NCBI RefSeq assembly: GCF_020497125.1
Contig: NC_059072.1
Coordinates: 72,485,697-72,549,696, forward strand
Direction of reading: 5' to 3'
Length of the DNA: 64,000 bases
From: Mauremys mutica
Taxonomy: Eukaryota > Chordata > Testudines > Geoemydidae
Shown here in pieces: positions 1 to 11,610 of this stretch. Each line of letters begins with the position of its first letter. Position 1 is the stretch's first letter. Made by a program: the position numbers and the translations under genes. The notes beneath the pieces are model-generated. The model saw only the letters and a list, made by a program, of their open reading frames with translations, had not been told where the DNA came from and made no database searches.

Positions 1-270
1 TTAAATATATAGCATTGTGTTGTACTTGTTTTCTTTGAAAGGATTTGAAATATTTAAGCAATAGGGGTTTTTTATTATTATTTTCAGTTTTGGTTTCGTT
101 TAGGTTGGTTTGTTTAATAACCCACTGGCTGGTGTTTTGCCATTTGGATTCTAACATAAAAGGCAATTTTTACTGTGCATTCCCAGAGGGTGAGAGAAGA
201 GAAGAAGTTTCTCTTCATATAAGCATTGTTCCAGTTACACGTACTGCTGTGCTGTGCAGTGCATATCAAA

Positions 271-565
271 GGGTACGTCTTCACTACCCGCCGTATCGGC
301 GGGTAGCAATCGATTTCTCGGGGATCGATATATCGCGTCTCATCTAGACGCGATATATCGATCCCCGAACGTGCTCATGTCGACTCCGTAACTCCACCAA
401 TGCGAACGGCGGTAGCGGAGTCGACATGGGGAGCCGCGGACGTCGATCCCGCGCCGTGAGGACGGTAAGTAATTCGATATAAGATACTTCGACTTCAGCT
501 ACGTTATTCACGTAGCTGAAGTTGCGTATCTTATATTGATTTTCCCCTGTAGTGTAGACCTGCCC
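271..565. mobile_element. MITE with three strong hairpins
   Basis: A 295-bp non-coding element with imperfect inverted ends (GGGTACGTCTTCACTAC against GGGCAGGTCTACACTAC) flanked by AAA on both sides, a possible 3-bp target duplication. It is CpG-rich and contains a perfect 22-bp inverted repeat (319-340 with 346-367, 5-nt loop), a 13-bp inverted repeat (376-388 with 416-428) and a long hairpin at about 477-537 centred on a 12-bp stem (492-503 with 511-522). I recall near-identical sequence as an abundant turtle repeat. The 3-bp duplication would suit the PIF/Harbinger superfamily, but there is no coding sequence to confirm this. The small ORFs across it are chance. Confidence 0.75.
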
Positions 566-1403
566 AAACAGTCCCAAGAAGGGAAGAAGCTCATTTGAGA
601 AATCAGCAGCAGAAACACCCAACCAAACCAAAACCAAACAAAACCACCCACAACCAAAATAGCAGCCTACACAAGTGCAGAATGGGTTTTTACAAGCCAG
701 GTTACAACTTGAAGTAAAATATGCAGGAAATCATGCGGCTTCCGGACAGCTGCAGCAGCCTATGTCTGTTTTGGTTGGTCCTTCAACAGATGTAGTGAAA
801 ATGTTTAATCTATACTTAAGGGAATAGTAATATAGCCATTTCATGCATGCACACCAAGAGTTATATAATGGCCTGAATACGCCAACTTTTGATTTAACTG
901 AAGTATGCAATCAATAGATCACAAACAGCCTGCTTCTGCTCCCGCTGAAATCAATGGCAAAGTTCCCACTGGTTTCAATGGACGCAGAATGGTACCCAGA
1001 CTGACTGAGTCTGTCATTACTTTAGCAAGAATTCAGGGGGAATGAAATAATGTACTCTGTATTCAGACCATGCTTGTGGATGTAAACTGATAACCACCAA
1101 AATGGAAATGTTTTCATGTGAACAACATGATGCAATTGGATAGGTTCTCTGTGAGAGGGGCAGAAGATTCATTGCTCTCTCTGACCCATTAGGCACTGGT
1201 GACCGCCAGGTGGGGGATCCCAGACTGTGGAAATCAACTCCTATTCTCCAAATAATCTCTAAACATACCATTTAATTTTTTTAAATATTATTCCTCCTCA
1301 TCTACTACTGCATGGCTAAAGAGATCTGTGCAGATCCCTAGTGCACCGTCACTTCAGGGTGTGCAGGAAGAGGGAATCCTCTTGAGTTGGACACCAATGC
1401 TAG
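566..1403. other. No gene; one old palindromic repeat
   Basis: An A/C-rich stretch (about 600-660) is followed by unremarkable AT-rich DNA. At about 926-980 a short inverted pair ('ctgctcccgctgaaatcaat' facing 'ggtttcaatggacgcag') belongs to the same palindromic family as 25776-25847. No coding signal was seen. Confidence 0.5.
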
Positions 1404-1590
1404 GAAGATGGGATTGTTTTGTGGTTAAGGCACTGGACTTAAAACACCTGGTTCAGTTACTAGCTCTCCTGTTTCTATGACCAAAGTGCACTGACCCTAA
1501 TTCTTATCTGTCAAATTGGGATAATATTTAACTATTGCACAAAGGTGTTGTGAGATTAAATTTAATTAATGTTTGAGACACATTTATGTT
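1404..1590 (+). mobile_element. MIR-like tRNA-core SINE
   Basis: The order of motifs follows the MIR/CORE-SINE consensus: 'gtggttaaggcactggact' (tRNA A-box region), 'cctggttcagttactagctc' (B-box region), 'atctgtcaaattgggataat' (core) and 'ggtgttgtgagattaaat' (tail). It is strongly diverged, so it is an old insertion. Confidence 0.65.
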
Positions 1591-2634
1591 TATGTGCAGA
1601 TATAATGAAGATATATGCAGCACCGGATTTACCATGGCACCAGGCCCATGTTCCAAAGGGGCCCCAACCCAGCCCAGTCTTCTCCGCCCCCCACCCACCA
1701 CTCTCTCCTGTGGGGGCAGTAGGCAGAAGCTTGGTCCTGCCGGCTCCAGCTGCAGCAGGGCAGGCTCTGCGGGCAGCCAAGCTCCCCTTCCTCCAAGCGT
1801 GCCACATTCCTGCCCCTCTCCCTCCCAGCGCTTCCCCCACTGCCAAACAGCTGTTCACCCCTGTGAGGGAGGGGGAGGAGCGGAGCCACAGCGCACTTGC
1901 TGCTCGGGGGAGGGGGCGGAGAAGAGGCGGGGGCAGGCCTTGGGGAAGGGGGTGGAATCAAGACATACCCCCTCCAGCCCCCTGCCATGAGGCACTCAGG
2001 GCAGGGGGCTGGGAGCACCCCCATGACCCCAGCCCAACACCCCCAGCCCTCTTCCCTGACTCCTGCCCCCCCACATACCCACCCCCACCCCGAGCACCAA
2101 ATGGGAGCTCCTGAACCCCCCCCCACATTCCCATTTGCACTCCTCACACCAAATGGGAGCTGCCCCAGTGCTCCACACCCCAAACTCCTGCCCCAAACCT
2201 GAGCCCCCTCCCTCACCCTAGCTCCTGGCCAGACCCTGCACCCCAACCCTCAGCCTGCTCTTGCATCTCCCAGATCCTGAACCCCCAACCCTGTGCTTAG
2301 TGCACTCCCACCCTAGTGCAGAGAGAGATGAAGAGAATGGGCTAGAACCAGGGAGAAGGTAGGTACCCACTCTATGTGGGTAGGGGCGGGGGGGGATCCT
2401 GTTTACTCGCTCCTCAGCCTTGGTGCACTTGCAGTTTACCCTGGCCCCTCCCTTGCTCCAGGGACCAGCCCTAGCTCCTGCCCCACTGTGCTTTTGCCCC
2501 CGGCCCCTGCCTTGTTCCAATCAGCAGGGACTAATCTTCCCCCCTTACCCCACTGTGCTCATATTGCCCCTGGCCCCTGCCTCGCTCCAGCTGGGGACCA
2601 ATCCTCCCCCCTCCCCCACATCATGCCCCACTGT

Positions 2635-3706
2635 CAGGGTGGATCAAAATCAATGACTTTTTTTATTTAAATCGGATTTTTGAGGGAAAAAATATATCTA
2701 AAGATAGTTTTAATTAAGATACATTAATCGCTATTCCATGATAAGATCTATACATTCAAATTCTACAGTATGAGACAATATATTCATGTAATGTTTAAGA
2801 AAAGTTTTGTAAAAGCGTTCTAATAGTTCATGGATTAGGGACCCAATCTTATGGCGTTCCGTAGACTTCTGCATAGATTATTGAGGTTAATCTCCCCAAT
2901 GGGACTCGGTGCTCAGTCTAGAAGATACCATCAAAGATGCTTAGTTTTGCAGTTCTCAAACTGTGGATTTGTGTCTCCAAAGGTAACATGCTTGTTAACA
3001 GCAAAAATGTTTTAAAATAAATAAATAATATATAGAGGTGAGAAATAACAGACCTCAACTCTATTGTCCCTCTGCAAATTTGTGTACACAAAGTCAATTC
3101 CTTACCTCTCTCTAAAAGTGAAAAGTTTCAAAAAGTTTTCAAAAATGAATAGAAGATTGTTGGGGACGGAATAGATGTGGATAAAGAGAAGAAGTCTGGA
3201 GATAAATGTGAGAAGCGAGGGACATATGCTTTTTTCTTAAAATATGATGTTTGCTGTTGAAGAAAAAATCCAGAATACTTAACATTGTTGTTTTAGTTAA
3301 ATAAAACAATTTAAATGTCTGTCTGGTGATGTTCTCCTTCTAATACAGCCTGGCAAGAAAATCCTCCAAATATTAATGATTAACCTGTTGAACTGGAAAT
3401 AATTCATCTCCCAATGACTTCATAAATATCTGCTTTAATTATTTTTGGTAAATGAAATAACCAAACAATCATTCATTTTCCGATATATCTGTAAAACTCA
3501 TCTGAAACATTTTCAAAAAAATCACTGTTTAAAAATGTATAGTGTGTACCTTCTAAAAATGAAACCTACATCTATCTCTGAGTTGTGAACAATATGTACT
3601 AAGGTTATAACAACCAACAAGAATGGACTTTTATGTAGAAAACCATGATTAAATCAATGTTTTCTAACTAGTGATTTAAATTATGATTTAAATCGAATCT
3701 ACCCTG
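2635..3706. mobile_element. Non-autonomous hAT-type DNA transposon
   Basis: A 1072-bp AT-rich insertion with ends CAGGGTGGAT and (reverse complement) CAGGGTAGAT, flanked by a perfect 8-bp target duplication CCCACTGT (2627-2634 and 3707-3714). Eight-base duplications with CAGGG ends are typical of the hAT superfamily. Runs of 'gatttaaat' lie near both ends. No transposase is visible. It resembles a common turtle hAT repeat. Confidence 0.9.
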
Positions 3707-3771
3707 CCCACTGTGCTCTTGCCCCTGGCCCCTTCATTTCCCAGGGGGCCCACACATATATTTGGCACTAG

Positions 3772-4043
3772 CAGTGGTGAGCCGGAGCCGGTTCCCACCA
3801 GTTCGCAGGAACCGGTTGTTAAATTTAGAAGCCCGCGAGGGACAACGGGTTCGAAAAGGGCTTTTAAATGTAACAAAAGCTCTAGCAGCTCCCTGCCCTT
3901 CTCCTGGCCCCAGCTCACCTCACTCCACCTCTGCCTCCTCCCCTGGGGGGTTGGATGGGGCAGGAGTCCCGGGGGGGGGCAGGACCCCCTCGTGGGCTGA
4001 GGGTGAGGGAACCGGTTGTTAATATTTTTGCAGCTCATCACTG
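3772..4043. mobile_element. hAT MITE
   Basis: A 272-bp insertion with ends CAGTGGTGAGC and (reverse complement) CAGTGATGAGC. The flanks ggcactag (3764-3771) and ggcaccgg (4044-4051) agree at 6 of 8 positions, consistent with an aged hAT duplication. The motif 'ggaaccggttgttaa' occurs near both ends. Confidence 0.75.
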
Positions 4044-4078
4044 GGCACCGGGCCCACAAAAAGTTAATTGGGCCCTGC

Positions 4079-4427
4079 ATATATGAAGCCATTCTGGTGA
4101 GCTGGCCAGCAGCTTTCATGTGGTAAAGGAATTGCAGAGTAACTGCAACCAATTGTCATGTATGTGAAAATGGAAATTTATTTGGATACTTCAGAGGGTT
4201 TTGTTATATATTTCCCCTTTGAAAGATATCCCAACAGTGCTTTTCACTAAGGGGTGAAAACTTGTTACAGTAATTATGTAGCCATATATTTTACACTCTT
4301 CAACATATCAAACATAGTCTTGGACACTATAATCCATTTTAATGACAGGGAAAATATTGACCCCTAATCTTTTTGCAATTAAAAGTGCAAGGCTACATTT
4401 CACTCATACTGGGGCCAGTGTGTGAAA
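4079..4427. other. No gene seen
   Basis: AT-rich sequence without recognisable coding or repeat structure. Confidence 0.5.
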
Positions 4428-5352
4428 CTGGTATTTATTTTTGTTCAGTTCAGTTTTGGGTTCACTTGCATTCAGTGTGTTTGGGTTGAGTTCTGGTTCA
4501 AGCCACCAAAACAAAAAAAATGGTTTCGTTACTGGTTCAAATCAAATTTCAATCATAGTGGAAGTAAATTCAAAGAAGAGAGTTGAAATTTAAAATTGAA
4601 ACTATTTTTATTTTGACCATTTATTTATTTTTGGACTTTACGTAGGTTTTCCTTATGTGTTTGCATTGTCAAATCAACCAAATTATTTTTCATGAACAAT
4701 TTGAGCGAACTAAAACAACATCATCAATATTTGCTCTGCCATATTGGACTTTTGCCATGAAAGAATATATTTGAGTTTGGGGCCTGGGCCTTGCCTCAAG
4801 TGGGGCAGTTGGAGGAAGGAGCTGCCCCAGGGGTGTGGGATGGGTGGGAGGAGACCAGTCTAAAGGGGAGAAGGGCTGGGGAGCCATTACCTCTTTCTAT
4901 GGGCTTGAGGAGTTATTGTTAACTTCTGGGACCAGGAAATATTCCAACTCTTCTCTTCCTAGTGGGGAGTCTGAGAGAGTTCATCTATTTTGGAGGGGGG
5001 AGGGGGCTGCTTCTTCATGTGGTGTGTAGGCAGCTACTAAGCATCCCCCTACTCTTGTGGGCTGGACTCCTTCTGTTCTTATTTTCTTCTCATTAACCTG
5101 GCACCAGTCTTTCTGGTAACAATCACATGCCTATATGTTATTTAGCTGTCTGGTTTTATAATGAAAATAAGATCATAGTACTGTAGATTTTTTTTAAAAT
5201 CTTGAGCTTAAAAAAGGTTTAACTTTATTTTAACTAGTGACCCACATTTTTTTTTCCTTTCTAGTTCAGTAGGAAGGACAAAATTATGGTTCAGGTTTGG
5301 TTTTGGTTCACGTAAAAATACCAGTTTAAGTTGGTTCTTGTCCAACTCCCTG
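4428..5352. mobile_element. Possible degenerate DNA transposon
   Basis: The left side reads 'gaaactggtatttatttttg' and the reverse complement of the right side reads 'taaactggtatttttacg', giving partially inverted ends; outer bases are CAGTGTGTG and CAGGGAGTT. No convincing target duplication. The assignment is tentative. Confidence 0.3.
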
Positions 5353-7639
5353 ATTGGCATGGCCACCAGAGTCCGATAGAAGTGATAGAATTTTGGTTCA
5401 CCATTGCAATCAAAGGACCATACATTAGTGAGTAAGTATTACAACAACAGACGCTAAGCTACTAGCATAGAAAAGATTTGTGAGTTTCTGTTGCTGTGTC
5501 CTGAAAATCTACTCTGAGCAAGTCTCAGTTACGTAGTGGTGATAACACCTGAGCCCTGGCTGTGCTACCACTTACTATCATTGCCGGTAGTATGATATGG
5601 CTACTAGTTTTTCTAGTGTATATTCTGTTGTGCATATCCTAATGTTTGTATTACTGGTAGGAACCTAAAACCTGGTGGGGGAATTGAACTTATGACCTCC
5701 ATAATGGAGAATACTTTCACTGTAGCTATATGCCACTAGTGTCTTATCCTATAATTTAAAAGCTGCTCAGTATTTTCCTTTTTAATTGCACATGAGGTTC
5801 CAATTAGCAGAATAAAATATTCTAATTTAATAAACAACTATAGTGTTATTAATTACTGTTACAATAATGACCTCTAGCACGAGGTACTGCCACACACAGC
5901 ACAGTAATATACAGCAGGTAGATAGGTGCTTAGATCTGCTAAAATTACTCATCTTCCAGTTTACACAAGAAGGGAATTTTTAAAGTTGTTCTGTGAAAGA
6001 TCTGCTGCTGCTGTTTGATATCATTTAGAATGTCAATGACTCCTTCAAATAGGTTTGTGAGTGACAGAATTGTTTAAGGAACGATCACTGAGGGAAATGA
6101 TTGATTTAAATCACACCTTAAAACAGTTTATGAATATGTGGTATTTCATTTCCCAGAGTGGTGTTTTTACTAAATTAAAATGACCTTGGAGAACTAAAAT
6201 ATTTGGTGAGTTCTCTGAATATGATGAGTCTGAATCAATTGTACTCAATGGTTATAAGTGGAAAGACCTGGCCCATTCAAATGCATGGTTTTTCACTGAA
6301 GAGTTCTGGTAAACGTACTACTGAATGTAGATGAGGCATTTAATACCAGACAAAGAGGTCACAGTCAGCTTGAAAAACAGAAAGAACCAATAGTGCGAAC
6401 CAGTTGATATATGTGAGGGGGGTATGGAGTAAAAAATAAATCCCCCATAAATTCACATTGTTTCCTTTTGCCTCTTCTGCTTTTGTAGAAACTACTGACT
6501 TTGCTTTTTAAATGTCATCCATATTTATCAGACTGCATGGTTCTTGACATTTAGGAATATTTTTTCATCAAACTGTAACTGAAGCTTTGACAAAGGGTGC
6601 TAATTATTAAGGGGCTGGAGGGCTTGGGGTTTTTTTGTTTGGTTTGGTTTGGTTTGGTTTGTTGTTTTAAGAACCAGCAGGCTATGGAGACAGTGTGAAT
6701 TATCAGCCACTCTGAAAGCTGTCTTTTCCCCCTACAGCTACAAACGCAGTTCTAATTTTGAATTAAAATAATGACTGAACCATGTACAAAGTATAGTGGG
6801 AGTTGAGTAGCAGTAGATGCCAAATGACAGACAAGTCATTAGGTTAGTTACTCGGGTCCTAAAATCTAACGCTTTCTGGTAGTACTACCTGAAATAGCAA
6901 TTACTGAACAGAAAAGGCCTGACTGAAAATGCTGATTATTTGTTGGTGATGATTTCTTTGCCTTAGAGATGCCCAGTTTGTGCAGTATTACTACAACACC
7001 CATAACAAAAATTGCCCCTAGAATATGAGACGTTGTAAAAGCAAGTTGCTCTAAAGCCTAAACAGAGGATTAGAAAATGTCCACAGGGAAGAAAGCTGCA
7101 TTTTTGATAATCTGGTGTTTGTCACTAAAAGTTGTGCATAATGGAAGCACTCTGATGCTCTTGTCCTCCTTCATTGTAAAGATGTACTGAGCTCTGATCA
7201 GCCACACAGGGACCGTTTGTACAAATCCTTTCCATGCTCATCCAAATGAAGGCTAATGTAAGAGTATGGATATACATTTGCATTCTATTATTAATCCATC
7301 CTCAGTTGCCTAGCAATGGCACAACTGAGGAAGCAAGAAAGATATGTGGTGTAGAATAAATTTTTATTTGTATTGATAATCTTGGCTCCATATAGTTCTT
7401 TTCCACTGTAACCCTATGTGCCATCACCTATAAATGATTTGATTTCCTTGACTGCTCACATATAGAACACTTTTGGCTTGAAGCAGGAGTTTTGCCTAAG
7501 TAAGAAATGTTGTATCAAGCCCATTAGAAAATCAGATTTAATGTAGTTACCATGTCAAAGGTTACTTTGAATATGTACTCCATGATTTCATCTGTGCTAA
7601 TAGTGACTCTGAGGTCAGGTTATCAGAATCAATTTGATA
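5353..7639. other. No gene; possible SINE fragment and short microsatellite
   Basis: At about 5560-5750 the minus strand carries a B-box-like 'gttcaattcccccacc', suggesting a decayed tRNA-derived SINE. A (GGTTT)n tract lies at about 6636-6662. The rest shows no coding or repeat signal I can name. Confidence 0.4.
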
Positions 7640-9436
7640 AGAGCCCAAGGTAAACAGCACTTATATATCCTATTTTTAAGTAAGGGAAAAAAGGTGATCT
7701 GAGTAAATATAGGCCTGTTAGTTTAACATCTGTAGTATTCAAGGTCTTGGAAAAAATTCTGAAGGAGAAAGTAGTTAAGGACATTGAGGTCAATGGTAAT
7801 TGGGACAAAATACAACATGGTTTTACAAAAGGTAGATCATGCCAAACCAACCTGATCTCCTTCTTTAAGAAGGTAACAGATTTTTTTAGCCAAAGGAAAC
7901 ACAGTGGATCTAATTTACCTCGATTTCAGTAAGGCATTTGATACGGCTCCACATGGGGAATTATTAGTTAAATTGGAAAAGATGGGGCTCAATATAAAAA
8001 TTGAAAGGTGGATAAGGAACTGGTTAAAGGGGAGACTACAACGGGTCATACTGAAAGATGAACTGTCAGGCTGGAAGGAGGTTACTAGTGGAGTTCCTCA
8101 GGGATCGGTTTTGGGACCAATCTTATTTAATCTTTTTATTACTGACCTTGGCACAAAAAGTGGGAATGTGCTAATAAAGTTTGCAGATGACACAAAGCTG
8201 GGAGGTATTGCTAACACAGAGAAGTACCGGGATATCATACAGGAAGATCTGGATGACCTTGTAAACTGGAGTAATAGTAATAGGATGAAATTTAATAGCG
8301 AAAAGTGCAAGGTCATGCATTTAGGGATTAATAACAAGAATTTTGGTTATAAATTGGGGATGCATCAGTTGGCAGTAACAGAGGAGGAGAAGGACCTTGG
8401 AGTACTGGTTGATCACAGGATGACTATGAGCCGCCAATGTGATATGTCCATTAAAAAAGCTAATACAGTTTTAGGATGCATCAGGCAAGGTATTTCCAGT
8501 AAAGATAAGGAGGTGTTAGTACCATTATGCAAGGCACTGGTGAGACTTCATCTGGAATATTGTGTGGAGTTCTGATCTCCCATGTTTAAAAAGAATGAAT
8601 TCAAACTGGAACAGATACAAAGAAGGGCTACTAGGATGATCCGAGGAATGGAAAATCTGTCTTATGAAAGGAGACTGAAAGAGCTTGGCTTGTTTAGCCT
8701 AACCAAAAGAAGGCTGAGGGGAGATATGATTGCTTTTTATAAATATATCCGAGGGATAAATATCAGGGAGGGAGAGGAATTATTTAAGCTTAGTACCAAT
8801 GTGGACACAAGAACAAATGGATATAAACTGGACACTAGGAAGTTTAGACTTGAAATTAGACTAAGGTTTCTAACCATTAGAGGAGTGAAGTTCTGGAACA
8901 GCCTTCCAAGGGGAGTAGTGGGGGCAAAAGACATATCTGGCTTCAAGACTAAGCTTGATAAGTTTATGGAAGGAATGGTATGATGGGATAGCCTAATTTT
9001 GGCAATTAATTGATCTTTGATTATTAGCAGGTAAATAGGCCCAATGGCCTGTGATGGGATGTTAGATGGGCTGGGATCTGAGTTACTACAGAGAATTCTT
9101 TCCTGGGTGCTGGCTGGTGAGTCTTGTCCACATGCTCAGGGTTTAACTGATCGCCATATTTGGGGTCGAGAAGGAATTTTCCTCCAGGGAAGATTGGCAG
9201 AGGCTCTGGAGGTTTTTCGCCTTCCTCTGCAGCATGCAGCACGGGTCACTTGCTGGAGGATTCTCTGCACCTTGAGGTCTTTAAACCACGATTTGAGGAC
9301 TTCAGTAACTCAGGCATAGGTTAGGAGTTTGTTACAGGAGTGGGTGGGTGAGATTCTGTGGCCTGCATTGTGCAGGAGGTCAGACTAGATGACCATAATG
9401 GTCCCTTCTGACTTTAAGTCTATGAATCTATGAATT
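7640..9436 (+). mobile_element. CR1 LINE, 5'-truncated, with intact 3' end
   Basis: It begins inside the reverse transcriptase and continues through the C-terminal domain and a 3' UTR to the short-repeat tail 'tctatgaatctatgaa' (9419-9434), the hallmark of CR1 elements. The 3' UTR contains 'aggaggtcagactagatgac', seen in inverted form in the fragment at 17881-18510. The endonuclease and 5' part are missing, as usual for CR1. Confidence 0.9.
7660..8983 (+). pseudogene. CR1 reverse transcriptase, broken
   Basis: This is the C-terminal two thirds of CR1 ORF2. Visible motifs in order: a YRPVSLTS-type block near 7705, QHGFTKGRSC (7815-7845), LDFSKAF (7918-7938), VPQGSVLGP (8093-8119), the catalytic FADD (8180-8191), then the conserved tail LEQIQRRATRM and FWNSLPRGVVGAKD. 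A 1-base frameshift at about 7900 separates the first part from the rest, and an in-frame TGA at 8573-8575 stands where CR1 proteins have tryptophan. The copy cannot encode an active enzyme. Its mild decay suggests moderate age. Confidence 0.9.
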
Positions 9437-11236
9437 TTGTGCAGGGACACTTTAATGTTATTTAAATGTAAACTGACACATTGTCCTACTTTAATGACAG
9501 ATAGGCATCCAGCCCTGGTTGCTGCAGTGAAAGTATAAAGCCTTTCTTTGCTGCACATGTGAAGCCAGTCTCAAATAGGCACCCATGGCAGAAGAAAAGT
9601 AATATAGACCTAAGCACTTCTGATAAGGCTCTGTACTTCTTCTAATGGTGAGCCTATCTTATCTTCACTGATTTCCGCCATCTACATAGTATTTCTTAAT
9701 ACAAGTATAAAAATAAGAAACATTAATATGGACATCTGCTTGCATGCTTTGAATCCAATAAGGGAAAGTAAGTAGAAGTGCCTTTGAGAAGAATGCACCA
9801 TAGGTCCCAGATTGTTCTCACATCATCTTCTTTTATGCACTTGTTTTTATCTCTGAGAAATAATTCTGGCATTAGTGAAAAATCCATCTTTTCCAAATTA
9901 CTGAAAAAGTAAGAGTTTTGGGGCCATAGTGTCCTTCAGAAAGGTTATTCCCACTTAGAGAACTTCATCTTCATAGGGTTTACTTCCTATGATTCTATGC
10001 AGAAGGTGAAGATTTGGGCCGCTTTGCCTCCCACCCCCCGTGTAATTGGCAGTAGTTTAACCCATATAACCTCTGGATTTTAGGGGATCAAAGTAAAAGT
10101 TTTATGTTGCCTTCTAATACATATTTCTAATACAAATATTATCCCTTAAGTTTTCCTACCTTGGAAGTCCAGCTCCAAAAAAACCCCAGAGCACAGACTG
10201 GGAACGCCACGTCCGCATTAATGTAAGCATTCGACCGCGGAACAGGAGACAATGCTGCAAAGAACAATACATCTGCCTGGCTCCATCTCTTTCTTACCCA
10301 CATGGCCCAAGCCCTACAGAGAACCAATAGATGGACTTCAGTGTTGGGGAACAATGTCACAGCGGTGGTACTTTCCTTTAGCCCCGGCATAGAGTTGGGG
10401 AGGACGATTTGGCCCTTGGTTCTTCAAGTGATAGGACTTCTGCAATTTTTTCTAGAAGTCAGAGAACTGAGAAAATGTATTCTGGCATCAAGAATTGTTC
10501 AATATAGAACACAGAATTCCGCAAGTAAACCAACAGATAACTGACCTAGATAGCTTTATATCAGTTACTAGACTACTAAGTCCTTAAATTCTGCATTATA
10601 TTAAATTAGGTGTGGTGTTATTAAGCCAAATTCTGTAGGATTTGTCCCATTTTATATATAGATAATTAATTTTCACACCTGGGCTTAATTCTCCACTGTA
10701 AGCAGCTACACCTGCATAAAGTGGGTATAAAGTTTACCATTATTGGATTCTCTTCTTGTACAAAATAGATGCAATTATTGTTAAGCTGTCTGTCTGTGAG
10801 CTGAGGAGTGATCATTAAAAAGGGTGCGATTAGCAAAAATCTACATTGCCCTTATTCTCTGGCTTGGTGCCTCTGTTAATCTGGTTTAATTGGCAGGTGT
10901 TTGATGAGACATGTCTTTTAATATTATCTGTTCTGTACTTCCACTTTTGTATATTTATTGTCTGACAGGTAGATCATGGAAACTGCATTTTTGTCTGATA
11001 TGGAGGAACCCACATTTGCATGGGCACAATATTTGAAATTCACTGAGGGCTTGTGCAGACAGGAGAAACCAGAGAGGAAAAAGTAGCAAAGCAGCTGAGA
11101 GGACTATTTAGAGAATCTTTCTACAATTTACTAATTTTGTTTGCGATTGTGAAAACTTGATGTTTAAGCATTGATGATGATCTTTACTGCATTCTTGCTT
11201 CAGACTCCTTGTGCAGAGGAGACAGGGAGGAGCACC
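9437..11236. other. No gene seen
   Basis: Unique-looking sequence without long ORFs, splice-bounded coding signals or repeats I recognise. Copy 1 of the Harbinger element inserted at its right edge, at the TGA at 11237-11239. Confidence 0.5.
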
Positions 11237-11239
11237 TGA

Positions 11240-11272
11240 GGGCTTGGCTACACTTACAAGTTGCAGCGCTGG
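11240..11272 (+). repeat. Harbinger copy 1 left terminal inverted repeat
   Basis: Begins GGGCTTGGCTACACT and matches the reverse complement of 15224-15256 at all 33 positions. Confidence 0.95.
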
Positions 11273-11386
11273 AAGTTACAGCGCTGGTCATGCAGCTGTG
11301 TAGGGCCAGTGCTGGAGTGTGGCCACACTGACAGCTACCAGCGCTGCAGTGTGGCCACACTTGCAGCACTTTCCAGCGCTGTATTG
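11264..11386. promoter_or_regulatory. Left subterminal AGCGCT sites, copy 1
   Basis: Four AGCGCT palindromes, usually within CAGCGCTGG or its complement, plus near matches such as CCAGTGCTGG. The spacing and symmetry suggest protein binding sites. In Harbinger systems the Myb-like partner binds subterminal DNA; that these are its sites is inference. Confidence 0.55.
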
Positions 11387-11557
11387 AGAGGTGCATTGTG
11401 GGCAGCTATCCCACAGAGCACCTCGTCCCATTTTGGCGCTGAGTATTGTGGGAAGGGGAAGGAAGTGTGCGGGTCATTCCGCTTCCTGTCCCAACGCCCC
11501 ATGGTGCATCGCTTCACATCCCAGCATTCACTCTTTCCGGCAACGTTTGGCGCCATT

Positions 11558-11563
11558 GTGAGT
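11558..11563 (+). other. Conserved splice-donor-like GTGAGT before the transposase start
   Basis: The context 'gccattGTGAGTg' is kept in copy 2 at 26617-26622, although the sequence on either side has changed with indels. It could be the donor of a 5' exon that skips the transposase and joins the plus-strand exon at 13943. No transcript evidence is available. Confidence 0.3.
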
Positions 11564-11610
11564 GTCTTTCTGTTTTACTCTCTGTGTGTGAATCGCGATT
11601 TCTGTGGCAA

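Larger units (their letters stand above)
1619..4078. repeat. C-rich minisatellite-like repeat, interrupted twice
   Basis: A pyrimidine-rich sequence with degenerate tandem units of roughly 75 bp ('ccccactgtgcttttgcccc' and variants at 2490-2630, resuming after 3707) runs from 'caccggatttaccatggcac' to 'gggcccacaaaaagttaatt'. It is split by a hAT-type insertion (2635-3706) and by a hAT MITE (3772-4043). Several ORFs of 60-205 codons cross it on both strands, but they follow the base bias and show no domain. The class of the outer repeat is unknown to me. Confidence 0.5.

Noticed and set aside
1897..2202. CpG-island promoter
   Set aside because: G/C content comes from C-rich repeat units with few CpG, and no coding exon follows.
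1629..2246. 205-codon minus-strand ORF and overlapping plus-strand ORFs of 134 and 181 codons
   Set aside because: They lie in a C-rich tandem repeat, overlap on both strands and show only low-complexity Gly/Pro/Arg sequence.
3688..4152. 154-codon minus-strand ORF
   Set aside because: It crosses the boundary of a hAT MITE and its host repeat; no domain or conserved start.
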